A DNA stretch of 64,000 nucleotides. Origin: Bacteroidetes bacterium 37-13 (GTDB lineage Bacteria > Bacteroidota > Bacteroidia > Chitinophagales > LD1). Within the stretch, counting starts at the first letter, position 1, and each line of letters opens with the position of its first letter. Of the stretch, positions 52,876-60,883 are shown piece after piece. A program made the position numbers and the translations under genes. The stretch is taken from contig MKTC01000016.1 in NCBI GenBank assembly GCA_001897535.1, positions 124,958-188,957 on the forward strand, given 5' to 3'. Below the pieces are notes generated by a model. That model was not told where the DNA came from. It saw only the letters and a list, made by a program, of their open reading frames with translations, and did not search any database.

Positions 52876-53556
52876 ATGGAAAAGAGAGATATTAAAATTT
52901 TATTGGCAGACGATGAAGCTGATGTATTAGACTTTATGAAGTACAATTTAGAGCGCGATGGCTTTGAAGTTTATACTGTAAACAATGGAATTGAAGCAAT
53001 AGAAAGCGCCAAAAAACATCAGCCGCACATTATTATTTTAGATTTGATGATGCCCAAGTTAGATGGCATTTTAACCTGTCGAGAGCTTAGAAATTTGCCA
53101 CAATTTAAAAATACACTTATTACATTTCTCACCGCTCGCGATGAAGATTATTCTCAAATTGCAGGCTTTGAATCTGGTGCTGACGACTATATTACCAAGC
53201 CAATAAAACCTCGCGTTTTTATTAGTAGAATTCATGCTTTACTACGCAGATTAGAAAATAAAGAACACAATAAAAACATTAGCGTTGGCGAAATTGAAAT
53301 CAATACCGAACAATATTCTGTGTTGAAAAAAGGTGAGGAGATTTCACTTGCAAGAAAAGAATTTGAATTGCTGCATTTGCTCATGAACAAGCCTGGAAAA
53401 GTTTTTAAACGAGAAGAAATTTTACGAAAAGTTTGGGGCACTGAAACAATAGTTGGCGACCGCACCATTGATGTTCACATACGGAAACTGCGAGAAAAAA
53501 TTGGCGATAACTACTTCAAAACATTAAAAGGAATTGGCTACAAATTTGAAGCGTGA
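52876..53556 (+). CDS. OmpR/PhoB-family response regulator
   Basis: A 226-residue two-domain regulator. The receiver domain (about 5-125) has the acidic pocket D12, D13 and the phospho-acceptor D56 (IIILDLMMPKLDG), with T/K switch residues in FLTAR and ITKPIK. The C-terminal winged-helix domain (about 135-226) binds DNA and ends in the wing NYFKTLKGIGYKFE. No histidine kinase gene is adjacent, so its partner is elsewhere. I use the ATG at 52876 because the upstream TTG overlaps the promoter. It precedes the broken GH5 gene but is separated by 167 bases. Confidence 0.92.
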   Translation: MEKRDIKILLADDEADVLDFMKYNLERDGFEVYTVNNGIEAIESAKKHQPHIIILDLMMPKLDGILTCRELRNLPQFKNTLITFLTARDEDYSQIAGFESGADDYITKPIKPRVFISRIHALLRRLENKEHNKNISVGEIEINTEQYSVLKKGEEISLARKEFELLHLLMNKPGKVFKREEILRKVWGTETIVGDRTIDVHIRKLREKIGDNYFKTLKGIGYKFEA

Positions 53557-53723
53557 ACGAGTTAATTGATTTACGATTCAATTTACTTATTAGAAAACAA
53601 AACACTCAATTACTTCACAAAATAGCTTTTAATATTTTTAGTAATTCCTAAAACTGAACAATATAGTAATGGCAATAAATAGCTTGATATTGTAGTAAAT
53701 ATACACCTCCAGCAAAACAAGAA

Positions 53724-55132
53724 ATGAAATATAAATTCTTACTTACAGTAATACTTTTTAGTTTAAGTAATCACAGAGATTTATTTGCTAGTACAAATGC
53801 AGAAAAACCTAAAGAACAAACCACCATTACCCAACATTTACCAAGTATAAAAGACCAATTTGGGCGCACCCTTATTTTACACGGTTTGAATACTGCAAGC
53901 AATGCAAAACACTCTAAAGATAACCACCCTTGGATACAGGAAAAAGATGTAATACGAGAAGACACTGAATTTTGTTTTAACACCGTTCGCTATTTGGTGT
54001 TTTGGGGCGCTATTGAACCACAGCAAGGAGTTTACAACTACAACTACTTAAATGAAGTAAAGAAGCGTGTGGAATGGTACACCCAAAATAAAATACATGT
54101 AATTATTGATATGCACCAAGATGTTTATGGCTATGGTGTTGGCGGCAATGGTGCTCTGGATTGGGCAAGCACACAAACAAAAATTCAAAACTTAATATCG
54201 GATAAGCAACTCCGTGGGGGCTACAAAATTTAGAGCCAAAAGTAAAGCGCTCTTACGTGCAATTTTGGAAGTATAAAAAGAAACAATACTTACAGCAACA
54301 TTACATTGCCTCATTTTTAAAAATAGTTGAACTGTTTAAAGATAATCCATACGTAATCGGTTATGATTTAATGAATGAGCCACATGGCGGAAACCTTGCT
54401 AAAACCATGTGTGGAGGTTTTGAAAAAAAATGGCTGATGGCATTTTATGGAAGACTAATTCCGGCAATTCGCGAAGTTGAAAAAGAGAAATATTTATTTT
54501 TTGAGCCTCGTTCTTTCGGAGTAAACTTTGGTATGAAATCCTATTTAAAAAAAGTGGAAGATGCAATTCCTAATGCCAAATTAGTGTATGCTCCACATTG
54601 TTATCCAATGTTTGTAGATATAGGAAAAAGCTATAACAGAAAAGCTAAAGGCGATCTTTCTAAATGGTATAAGCATAGATTAAAAGAACGCAAAATGCAA
54701 AACACACCAATGCTTTTGGGAGAGTTTGGTCTATCTCCTTCCAGAAAAGGCTACGTTTTATTTTTATATGATTTACTGCATAGAGCAGATTCTGTACAAA
54801 TGTCGTGGACATATTGGTCGAGCGATTTAGGTGGCTGGGGACCACTAAATGGAGATTTAACACCCTCTCCTATTTTAGACAAATTGGTGCGTGTATATCC
54901 AAAAGCAACTGCCGGTGAATTAACCAGTTTTAAGTACGAACTTTCCTCTAAAATTTTCAGTATGAAATTTAACAGCAACACTTCTATTTTAGCCCCAACT
55001 GAAATTGCTGTACCAAAAAGTATTTCCCCTAATGGCTATCATGTTTCTATTTCTGGTACTACAAAATACCGTTTAGAAACAGACAGCACAAAAAATAATT
55101 TACTATTATTTATTGAGGAAAACAATCGCTAA
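53724..55132 (+). pseudogene. Endoglycoceramidase-like GH5 glycosidase, disrupted by a -1 frameshift
   Basis: Two adjacent frames form one GH5 protein. Frame one (53724-54233, 169 residues) has a signal peptide (about 1-23), then GLNTASNAKH, FNTVRYLVFWGAIEP and DMHQDVYGYGVGGNG. The second (frame open from 54206 to 55132) continues with PWGLQNLEPKVKRSYVQFW, the acid/base Glu in MNEPHGG (54377-54379) and the nucleophile Glu in LLGEFGLS (54722-54724). Together they give about 475 residues, normal for endoglycoceramidases, which cleave the sugar-ceramide bond of glycosphingolipids. The shift falls between 54204 and 54231. A sequencing error (a run of five G at 54216-54220 is in the interval) or a real recent inactivation are both possible. 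The GTG at 54257 is not a true start. Confidence 0.8.
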
Positions 55133-55170
55133 ATTGAAGTTGTAATACAACCCAAGTAATTAGGATAGAA

Positions 55171-55770
55171 TTACTTCTTGCGTTTGTTCATTTCATCTCT
55201 AATGCGAGCAGCTTTTTCGTAATCTTCTCCATCTATTGCTGCTGAAAGCTGGCGGTCTAATTCATCATCTGTCATGCCACTAAAATTTGAACTTTCCACA
55301 AGATGCTCAGACGGAGTAATGAGCTCTGAAATTTCATCGCTTTCCAATTTTACCTCAGCACTATCAGCCACCGTTCCGGCTTCAGTTAAAATACTTTCTT
55401 CTACAAAAATTGGGCAACTAAAACGCACGGCAAGCGCTATTGCATCAGATGTGCGCGAATCTACTTCATAAGTTTCTCCGTGTTGCTTGCAAACCAAATT
55501 ACTGTAGAAAACGCCCTCTTGTAATTTACTGATATAAATATGCTCTAAACTAATATCAAAAGTATCGCAAATCATTTTCATTAAGTCGTGCGTTAGCGGC
55601 CGCGATGGATGCATATTATCTAAAGCCACTGCAATAGCTTGTGCTTCAAATCCTCCAATTACGATGGGCAATCTGCGAATGCCGCCTACTTCGCCTAAAA
55701 CAACGGCAAAAGAATGCGATTGTGTAACACTATGCGAAAGCGTTATTATTTCCAATTCAATTTTCTTCAT
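55171..55770 (-). CDS. Bifunctional nuclease (BFN) family protein with UVR motif
   Basis: A 199-residue protein. The BFN/DUF151 domain (about 1-130) is recognised from IGGFEAQAIAVALDN, RPLTHDLM and VDSRTSDAIALAVRFSCPIFV. A C-terminal UVR motif (about 165-199, ELDRQLSAAIDGEDYEKAARIRDEM) is the short helical element of UvrB/UvrC that mediates protein contacts. The founding plant BFN protein is a nuclease; the bacterial role is not established. It follows the etfBA genes on the same strand, but a strong terminator stands between, so it is separately expressed. Confidence 0.83.
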   Translation of the reverse strand: MKKIELEIITLSHSVTQSHSFAVVLGEVGGIRRLPIVIGGFEAQAIAVALDNMHPSRPLTHDLMKMICDTFDISLEHIYISKLQEGVFYSNLVCKQHGETYEVDSRTSDAIALAVRFSCPIFVEESILTEAGTVADSAEVKLESDEISELITPSEHLVESSNFSGMTDDELDRQLSAAIDGEDYEKAARIRDEMNKRKK

Positions 55771-55850
55771 CTCAATTTCGTGTATTCAACAATTGCAAAG
55801 TGTTTTGCTTAGCAAGCGCAAACTAATTGAGTTTTACGAACTTGCCAAAT

Positions 55851-55892
55851 AAAAAAACCACACAGTTTTTTTATTTACAGTGTGGTTTTTTT
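55851..55892 (-). terminator. Intrinsic terminator after etfA
   Basis: A 13-bp stem with A-run and T-run ends (AAAAAAACCACAC at 55851-55863 with GTGTGGTTTTTTT at 55880-55892) and a 16-base loop. On the minus strand it lies 22 bases past the etfA stop. Confidence 0.85.
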
Positions 55893-55913
55893 TTAAAAAT
55901 TTCAAACTACATT

Positions 55914-56891
55914 TTAGTGTGCAGCTTTAAACTTTTTATATTCTTCAATTAGTTTCGGCATCACTTCAAAAGCATCGCCTACAATACCATAATCCGCAGC
56001 TTTAAAGAAAGGTGCTTCTGGATCGTTGTTGATTACCACAATCACTTTACTTTGGTTTACACCAGCTAAGTGTTGAATAGCTCCTGAAATACCAACTGCA
56101 ATATATAAGTTCGGGCGAACAGTGATACCTGTTTGACCAACGTGCTCGTGGTGAGGTCTCCAATCTACATCGGCAACCGGACGAGAACATGCAGTAGCAG
56201 CTCCCATTTCTTTTGCCAAATCTTCAATCATCCACCAGTTTTCAGGGCCTTTTAAGCCACGTCCACCGCTCACTACAACTTCAGCTTCAGTTAATGGAAT
56301 TGTTCCTGTTACTTTATCTACGCTTTTTACTTTCACACCAAAATCAGCATCGCTCACGCTTGGCGAAAATGCTTCAACTGTTGCAGTACCTTCACCTTTT
56401 ACAATTGGGAAAGAATTAGGTGTAAGTGCTACTACTTTTTTCGCAGTTACAATTTGGTAAGTAGCAGATGCTTTTCCTGAAAACACGTTCTTTTTTGCAC
56501 TTAATTTTCCTCCTTCTAAAACTGGTAATTCACTCGCACCCGGAATATAACCCGCACTTAAACGAACTGCAATTCTTGGCCCTAAAAATTTACCGTTTTG
56601 GTTGAATGAAAGCACTACTAATTCTGCGCTTGCTTTGTCTGCGGCTTCTGCTATTGCTTTTGAATATACTTTTGAATTGAAAGTATTGAAACGCGCATCG
56701 GCTGCATGGTAAACTACTTTTACGCCTACTTTTCCAAGTGATGAAACTTCATCTGCACTTGCTTCGCCTAAAACTACTGCAACTGATTCTGCACCTGATG
56801 TTTCTGCAATTTTTGATGAATATGCTGCTGCCTCCAAAGATGCTTTTTTGATTTTGCCTTCTGATACTTCTACGAATGTTAAGATTGCCAT
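55914..56891 (-). CDS. etfA: Electron transfer flavoprotein alpha subunit
   Basis: A 325-residue ETF alpha chain. The FAD-binding C-terminal domain (about 200-325) has HHEHVGQTG, then the signature PNLYIAVGISGAIQHLAG and KVIVVINNDPEAPFFKAADYGIVGD. The N-terminal half (about 1-185) has the usual AMP-domain fold. With EtfB it takes electrons from acyl-CoA dehydrogenases and passes them to the quinone pool through ETF-quinone oxidoreductase. That fits the thiolase and enoyl-CoA isomerase-type genes elsewhere in the window. It is the second gene of the etfBA operon (63 bases after etfB). Confidence 0.95.
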   Translation of the reverse strand: MAILTFVEVSEGKIKKASLEAAAYSSKIAETSGAESVAVVLGEASADEVSSLGKVGVKVVYHAADARFNTFNSKVYSKAIAEAADKASAELVVLSFNQNGKFLGPRIAVRLSAGYIPGASELPVLEGGKLSAKKNVFSGKASATYQIVTAKKVVALTPNSFPIVKGEGTATVEAFSPSVSDADFGVKVKSVDKVTGTIPLTEAEVVVSGGRGLKGPENWWMIEDLAKEMGAATACSRPVADVDWRPHHEHVGQTGITVRPNLYIAVGISGAIQHLAGVNQSKVIVVINNDPEAPFFKAADYGIVGDAFEVMPKLIEEYKKFKAAH

Positions 56892-56953
56892 CTTCTTTTA
56901 TTTAAAATTTTTGTTTTAATAATTATTTCTTGTGTATAAACCTGAAAAGTTGA

Positions 56954-57697
56954 TTAGATAACTTTTGCTTCTTCGTGAAGTAAACGCACTAATTCACCTA
57001 CATTATCAGGGCTTACTAATTTCACTTGCTTAGCTTTTTCAGGAAGCGTGAAAGATGTAATTTCAGTTCTGCTTTCAACCGCAGTAACAGGAACAACTTG
57101 TATTGCTTTTGTTCTTGCGCCCATAATTCCTTTCATGTTTGGAATACGTGCTTGAGCTAAATCTTTAGTAGCGCCAACTACAAGCGGAAGGCTTGTTTCT
57201 ACAGTTTCTGTGCCGCCTTCGATTTCGCGTGTAAGCGTGGCAGTAGTGCCAGCAACTTCCAATTTATTTACAAGACCTACGGCTTGCCAATCCAATAATT
57301 CGGCAACCATTCCACCTACTTGGAAGCTATTGAAATCAATAGTTTCTTTTCCGGTAATTACTAAATCGAAATTTTCTGTTTGAGCGTAAGCAGCAATTTG
57401 TGAAGCCACAAAAAATGCATCAGTTGGGTTGGCATCAACACGCACAGCGCGGTCTGCACCAATTGCTAATGCTTTGCGGATAATCTGTTCATTATCTGCT
57501 GCGCCAACATTTATCACCACTACTTCACTTCCTGCATTTGCTTCTTTCAGTTCAACAGCGCGAGTAAGTGCATACCACTCATCAGTTGGGTTCATAATAA
57601 AAGTAACACCATCGCTATTAAACTTAGTGTTGTTGTCTGCAAAAGCAATTTTAGATGTAGTATCCGGTACTTTTGTAATAGGAACGAGTATCTTCAT
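56954..57697 (-). CDS. etfB: Electron transfer flavoprotein beta subunit
   Basis: A 247-residue ETF beta chain, starting MKILVPITKVPDTTSKIAF. The AMP-binding segment has VVVINVGAADNEQIIRKALAIGADRAVRV, followed by the family phrase VITGKETIDFNSFQVGGMVAELL and the C-terminal helix LVRLLHEEAKVI. It forms the ETF heterodimer with the downstream etfA. The gene has an upstream Bacteroidota-type promoter. Confidence 0.95.
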   Translation of the reverse strand: MKILVPITKVPDTTSKIAFADNNTKFNSDGVTFIMNPTDEWYALTRAVELKEANAGSEVVVINVGAADNEQIIRKALAIGADRAVRVDANPTDAFFVASQIAAYAQTENFDLVITGKETIDFNSFQVGGMVAELLDWQAVGLVNKLEVAGTTATLTREIEGGTETVETSLPLVVGATKDLAQARIPNMKGIMGARTKAIQVVPVTAVESRTEITSFTLPEKAKQVKLVSPDNVGELVRLLHEEAKVI

Positions 57698-57735
57698 TTG
57701 TATTTAAAATTGGTTATTTAATTTTTTAAGCAACG

Positions 57736-57764
57736 CGAAAATAAACCAAACTATGTAGTATCAA
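57736..57764 (-). promoter_or_regulatory. Promoter of etfBA
   Basis: On the minus strand TTG (complement of 57762-57764), 18 bases, then TATTTTCG (complement of 57736-57743), one mismatch from TAnnTTTG. The etfB ATG is 38 bases further. Confidence 0.45.
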
Positions 57765-57924
57765 AATATTTATTTATTATACATGTTTTATGTTGATTAT
57801 CTGTTAATTCTAAAATAGAATTTACCAAACGAATGTTAAAACTACTAAAGAGTAATTTTGTTGAAAGTATAAAAAATATCAGGAAATTTTGGAATGAAAA
57901 TTTAGAATTTCTATTGATAGAAAA

Positions 57925-59613
57925 CTAAAATTCATACTGTTTATAGGCAATATTCATTCGCGCGCCAATACCAAAATAGAATGTTTCTTGATCACGAGAA
58001 TTTATCTTGCTGTTCTTGTTTCTATAAAGAAATTCTGCATCAACATACACATTGTGCCAAGGTTGGTAAGAGATTAAAAGATTCACATAGTTTTGCATTA
58101 CTCTTGCACCCTGCCCTATTTTATTTCCATAAACACCTTGCACTGTTTCAGCAGTTGTGCTGCGCAGAATATTTCCTCCAAAATGGGTGAGTGTTTTTGT
58201 TTTGGCATCGGTGCTATCTTCTCCATAAATACTATTGAAATATTTAAAAGTAACATTTAAGTTTTTCAAAATTCTATAGTTTGAAATAAAGATAAACTCA
58301 TAAAAATTTGCGCCCAGCGGGTGTGCTAATGGCTGATTATATGTGGTATAATTTGCAGTTACATTTGAACCTGTATTGTGGGTGTATAAATACGGGCGCG
58401 CCATATTAAATTCTGCCTGCAAATCTAAATTCGGTACCACATCAATATATTTTGCACCTATTTGCCAGCCAAATTTATTTGCCCACCAGCCTTTGTTTTT
58501 AATCAACTCACCAAAATTAAACTCATCTAAAATAAACTGTGTATAAAGTTGCAAGTGGTTAAACATATTGGCTTTTGCATCAAAACCAATAAGTGAATTA
58601 TCGGGAGAGCCTAAAGATTGCTCAATGGCACGATAGAAAATAATTGGATTTAAATAGTGAAACTCAAATTGATTTTTACGATTAAAAATTACGCCTTCAA
58701 AAAAACCAATGTCTAAAAAGTGCGCTACATTAAAATTCAAATGGTGAAATGCGCCATACTTTTTAGGCAGTTGTTGGTCGCCACCGCGCGTGTATTGGTT
58801 TATCAATTCAGCCCAAATAGTTTGGTAATTTATTCGCCATACATTCACATTCATTTTCAAGAAAAAATAGGGCGAGCTATAATCGCTTAAATAAAATGAA
58901 CGATAGCCATTGCCAATAAAATTTCTATCGTAGCCAAACTGTAGCGAAATGTGTTTTAATACATTCACATCAACATATCCGCGTGGTTCAAAGTAATCTA
59001 TTCCGGTAGTTTTGTATTCTTTCCAATAACCATTGCCGGGAATATATCTATTTGAGCCGGTTAAAAATTTATCTTGAACATATTTCGGTGTGCGTGTTTG
59101 ATTTTCGGTAATGGAGAAATAAAAACTCACTCTTTGCTTAATGGTAAAGCGCACTTCCGCACCTCTGGTGTTTACAAAAAGAATGTCTTTATTGCCTAAT
59201 TCTCCGCCAACTCTAAACGCTAAAATCGGGTTAATTTTTAAGCTGAAATTCTTCTTTACATCAACGTGTCCTAAACTTGCAGGTTCTCGATAAAACTTCC
59301 ACAACGGTTTATCGGTTTTGCTCTTTAAAGAATCAAGCCATTCACTGTTATCATCTATCAAATATTGGAGTTCAAATTTTTGTCTTGAATTTAACGGCAG
59401 GTTTGAAAACCAAAGCGCTTCTGCAATCTCCGCAGCCGACTTTCTGCTATATGGTTTCACCGAAGTATGCTGAATCGGTAAAATTCTTCCATAGCGAATA
59501 TCGAGTCGATCAATGATATGATAAGCCTCATTTCCTAAAGGAATGTAAGTTCCTTGTGCAAAAATTTGCGCGGTGAACAGCAGTAAAAAAGCTGCAACAA
59601 TGTGCTTAATCAT
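57925..59613 (-). CDS. Outer-membrane beta-barrel, Wzi/capsule-assembly-like
   Basis: A 562-residue exported protein. A signal peptide (about 1-19, ending IFAQ) is followed by a small helical N-terminal domain (about 30-90) and then a long run of alternating-residue beta strands to the C-terminus, which ends in an aromatic-rich strand (RMNIAYKQYEF). The layout and phrases such as FQFGYDRNFIGNGYRSFYLSDY are reminiscent of the Wzi family and of the Bacteroidota gliding protein RemB, which is also Wzi-like. Wzi binds capsule polysaccharide to the outer membrane. No polysaccharide genes are nearby, so the role is unproven. Confidence 0.6.
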   Translation of the reverse strand: MIKHIVAAFLLLFTAQIFAQGTYIPLGNEAYHIIDRLDIRYGRILPIQHTSVKPYSRKSAAEIAEALWFSNLPLNSRQKFELQYLIDDNSEWLDSLKSKTDKPLWKFYREPASLGHVDVKKNFSLKINPILAFRVGGELGNKDILFVNTRGAEVRFTIKQRVSFYFSITENQTRTPKYVQDKFLTGSNRYIPGNGYWKEYKTTGIDYFEPRGYVDVNVLKHISLQFGYDRNFIGNGYRSFYLSDYSSPYFFLKMNVNVWRINYQTIWAELINQYTRGGDQQLPKKYGAFHHLNFNVAHFLDIGFFEGVIFNRKNQFEFHYLNPIIFYRAIEQSLGSPDNSLIGFDAKANMFNHLQLYTQFILDEFNFGELIKNKGWWANKFGWQIGAKYIDVVPNLDLQAEFNMARPYLYTHNTGSNVTANYTTYNQPLAHPLGANFYEFIFISNYRILKNLNVTFKYFNSIYGEDSTDAKTKTLTHFGGNILRSTTAETVQGVYGNKIGQGARVMQNYVNLLISYQPWHNVYVDAEFLYRNKNSKINSRDQETFYFGIGARMNIAYKQYEF

Positions 59614-59758
59614 GCGGCTAAAAAAACAATTTCTATGGAGTACGGCTAAAAATATTTAAGTGGTGAAATAAATAATGTCCGCTTTTTGAGTTTCAACCCA
59701 AATTGGTTTTAGATTTAGCAGTAAATATTTCATCAACATTTATTACAAAAACATATTT

Positions 59759-59788
59759 TTGAATTAAAGAAAACTCGTTTTATTTTTG
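59759..59788 (+). promoter_or_regulatory. Promoter of the PspC-like gene
   Basis: TTG at 59759-59761, 19 bases, then TATTTTTG at 59781-59788: an exact consensus match. The ATG at 59807 lies 18 bases further, so the leader is about 10 bases. Confidence 0.7.
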
Positions 59789-59806
59789 TGAAGATATTCA
59801 TAGCAA

Positions 59807-60031
59807 ATGCGTATAACTGACTTCAAGTTTTTAATTGAACAGAATTTATTTGGCGTGTGTACGCGCATAGGAAAACGCTTAGGTATTCCAATTAAAAACA
59901 TTCGCTTGTTTTTTATTTATGCAAGTTGTTTGGCAATTGGTTCACCAATTATTATCTATTTTGTTTTAGCATTTTGGATGAACATGCGCGATTATATCCG
60001 CAGTAGTAGAAGTTCCGTTTGGGATTACTAA
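59807..60031 (+). CDS. Small PspC-domain membrane protein
   Basis: A 74-residue protein consisting of one PspC domain: a short N-terminal segment with FGVCTRIGKRLGIPIKNIRLFFIYASC, then a hydrophobic helix (about residues 34-58) and a short basic tail. PspC-type proteins sit in the inner membrane and in some bacteria sense or answer membrane stress with PspA. No psp genes are around it. The length is normal for the single-domain type, and a good promoter precedes it. Confidence 0.82.
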   Translation: MRITDFKFLIEQNLFGVCTRIGKRLGIPIKNIRLFFIYASCLAIGSPIIIYFVLAFWMNMRDYIRSSRSSVWDY

Positions 60032-60041
60032 TTTTCCCTAT

Positions 60042-60072
60042 TTGTTTCTATAAAAAACATTTTGTATATTTG
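60042..60072 (+). promoter_or_regulatory. Promoter of a short transcript
   Basis: TTG at 60042-60044, 20 bases, then TATATTTG at 60065-60072: an exact consensus match. It lies just after the PspC-like gene stop, and the predicted start is near 60079. Confidence 0.65.
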
Positions 60073-60123
60073 ATTTCGTTGTATAGTTTCTTACAACTAA
60101 TTTTCAAAGTATTTTACTGTATA

Positions 60124-60252
60124 ATGATACCGAAAAGCAATACTTACTATTTAGCTTATAGCTACAGCTACAAAACAGTTGCAAGCATAGCTAATGTATT
60201 GTTTGCGCAGTTCAAGTCGTTATCAATTCAACAAAAGGTCTTTGTAATTTAA
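60124..60252 (+). CDS. Possible 42-residue small protein, or a small RNA
   Basis: A 42-codon frame starting MIPKSNTYYLAYSYSYK lies wholly inside the predicted transcript (about 60079-60292) and stops immediately before its terminator. Codon use looks like its neighbours (AAA, GCA, CAA, TTA). I recognise no homolog, and it is equally possible that the transcript is non-coding. A longer frame begins at 60019 but overlaps the end of the PspC-like gene in another frame, so I do not support that start. Confidence 0.25.
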   Translation: MIPKSNTYYLAYSYSYKTVASIANVLFAQFKSLSIQQKVFVI

Positions 60253-60253
60253 G

Positions 60254-60290
60254 CCTCCGTTTTATTCATTTTTTTCTAAACGGAGGATAG
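60254..60290 (+). terminator. Intrinsic terminator of the short transcript
   Basis: CCTCCGTTT (60254-60262) and AAACGGAGG (60278-60286) form a perfect 9-bp stem with a 15-base loop. The T-run after it is weak (ATAGTTTT), so it is a moderate terminator. Confidence 0.65.
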
Positions 60291-60352
60291 TTTTCCGTAA
60301 CTACATTCCATACGCATGACAGCATGCGGCAATCACACTTTTTAAAACAATG

Positions 60353-60380
60353 CTTTTACCAATTTTAATTGTTGTAAAAG
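60353..60380 (+). repeat. Hairpin upstream of the Rnk-like gene
   Basis: CTTTTAC-CAATT (60353-60364) pairs with AATTG-GTAAAAG, giving a stem of 12 pairs with a two-base bulge (60367-60380 as the second arm). The distance to the Rnk-like ATG is 53 bases. It lacks a T-run and could be a leader structure. Confidence 0.4.
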
Positions 60381-60433
60381 TTCCACATAAAATTTATTCA
60401 AAAAACAATTATTAAACATTAAAACAATAGAAC

Positions 60434-60805
60434 ATGAAACCAATAATAACAAGAACAGATTACGACACTTTGAGAAACACTATTATGTTTTTGCCACCGA
60501 TGCAAAAAACAAAAGAAGTACAACTGTTGTTTGAAGAATTGCAGTCGGGCGATTTAATTAGCGATAGCGAAATAAAGCCTGATGTAATTCGCTTAAACTC
60601 TTACTTTGAAGTGGAAGATGAAAAAACAAAAAAAGTTTTGGGTTATACCATCACTTTGCCTAATGATGCCAATTTACAAGAGAAAAAGATTTCTGTGCTT
60701 TCACCTTTAGGAATTGCACTTATAGGCTTTTCGGAAGGCATGTTAGTTGATTGTGCGCTACCTGCCGGCAACAAAAAATTAAAAATATTGAAAGTAGAAA
60801 ACTAA
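60434..60805 (+). CDS. Rnk-like GreA/GreB C-terminal-domain protein
   Basis: A 123-residue protein of the Rnk/GreA-GreB family. The N-terminal helical part (about 1-50) is short; the C-terminal FKBP-like domain (about 55-123) contains VLGYTITLPNDAN, KISVLSPLGIALIGFSEG and the closing KLKILKVEN, the pattern of Rnk and of GreA's RNA polymerase-binding domain. Rnk, a nucleoside diphosphate kinase regulator, binds RNA polymerase. The GreA coiled-coil that cleaves stalled RNA is too short here, so I do not expect transcript cleavage. It is a single-gene unit with its own terminator. Confidence 0.8.
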   Translation: MKPIITRTDYDTLRNTIMFLPPMQKTKEVQLLFEELQSGDLISDSEIKPDVIRLNSYFEVEDEKTKKVLGYTITLPNDANLQEKKISVLSPLGIALIGFSEGMLVDCALPAGNKKLKILKVEN

Positions 60806-60827
60806 GACTGTCCTCTCTAAAATAGAA

Positions 60828-60870
60828 AAGCCGAAATTCCATCTATGAATGAAATTTCGGCTTCCCTTTT
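60828..60870 (+). terminator. Bidirectional terminator between the Rnk-like gene and pgk
   Basis: AAGCCGAAATT (60828-60838) and AATTTCGGCTT (60853-60863) form an 11-bp stem with a 14-base loop, followed by CCCTTTTT. The genes on either side are convergent. Confidence 0.85.
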
Positions 60871-60883
60871 TGTAAAAGGAATA

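Larger units (their letters stand above)
60032..60433. other. 402-base region with a candidate short transcript and hairpins before the Rnk-like gene
   Basis: It holds, in order: an exact promoter (60042-60072), a possible 42-codon frame (60124-60252), an intrinsic terminator (60254-60290), a hairpin-forming palindrome CGCATG-acag-CATGCG (60313-60328) and a longer hairpin (60353-60380). Each has its own entry or finding. The rest is AT-rich with no supported gene. Confidence 0.6.

Noticed and set aside
54257-55132. The second half of the GH5 gene as a separate gene starting at GTG 54257
   Set aside because: Homology runs upstream of that codon to 54206 without a start, so it is part of the disrupted gene.
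60019-60252. A 77-codon frame starting inside the end of the PspC-like gene
   Set aside because: Its first 35 codons read through the promoter at 60042-60072; only the part from 60124 is kept as a low-confidence small frame.
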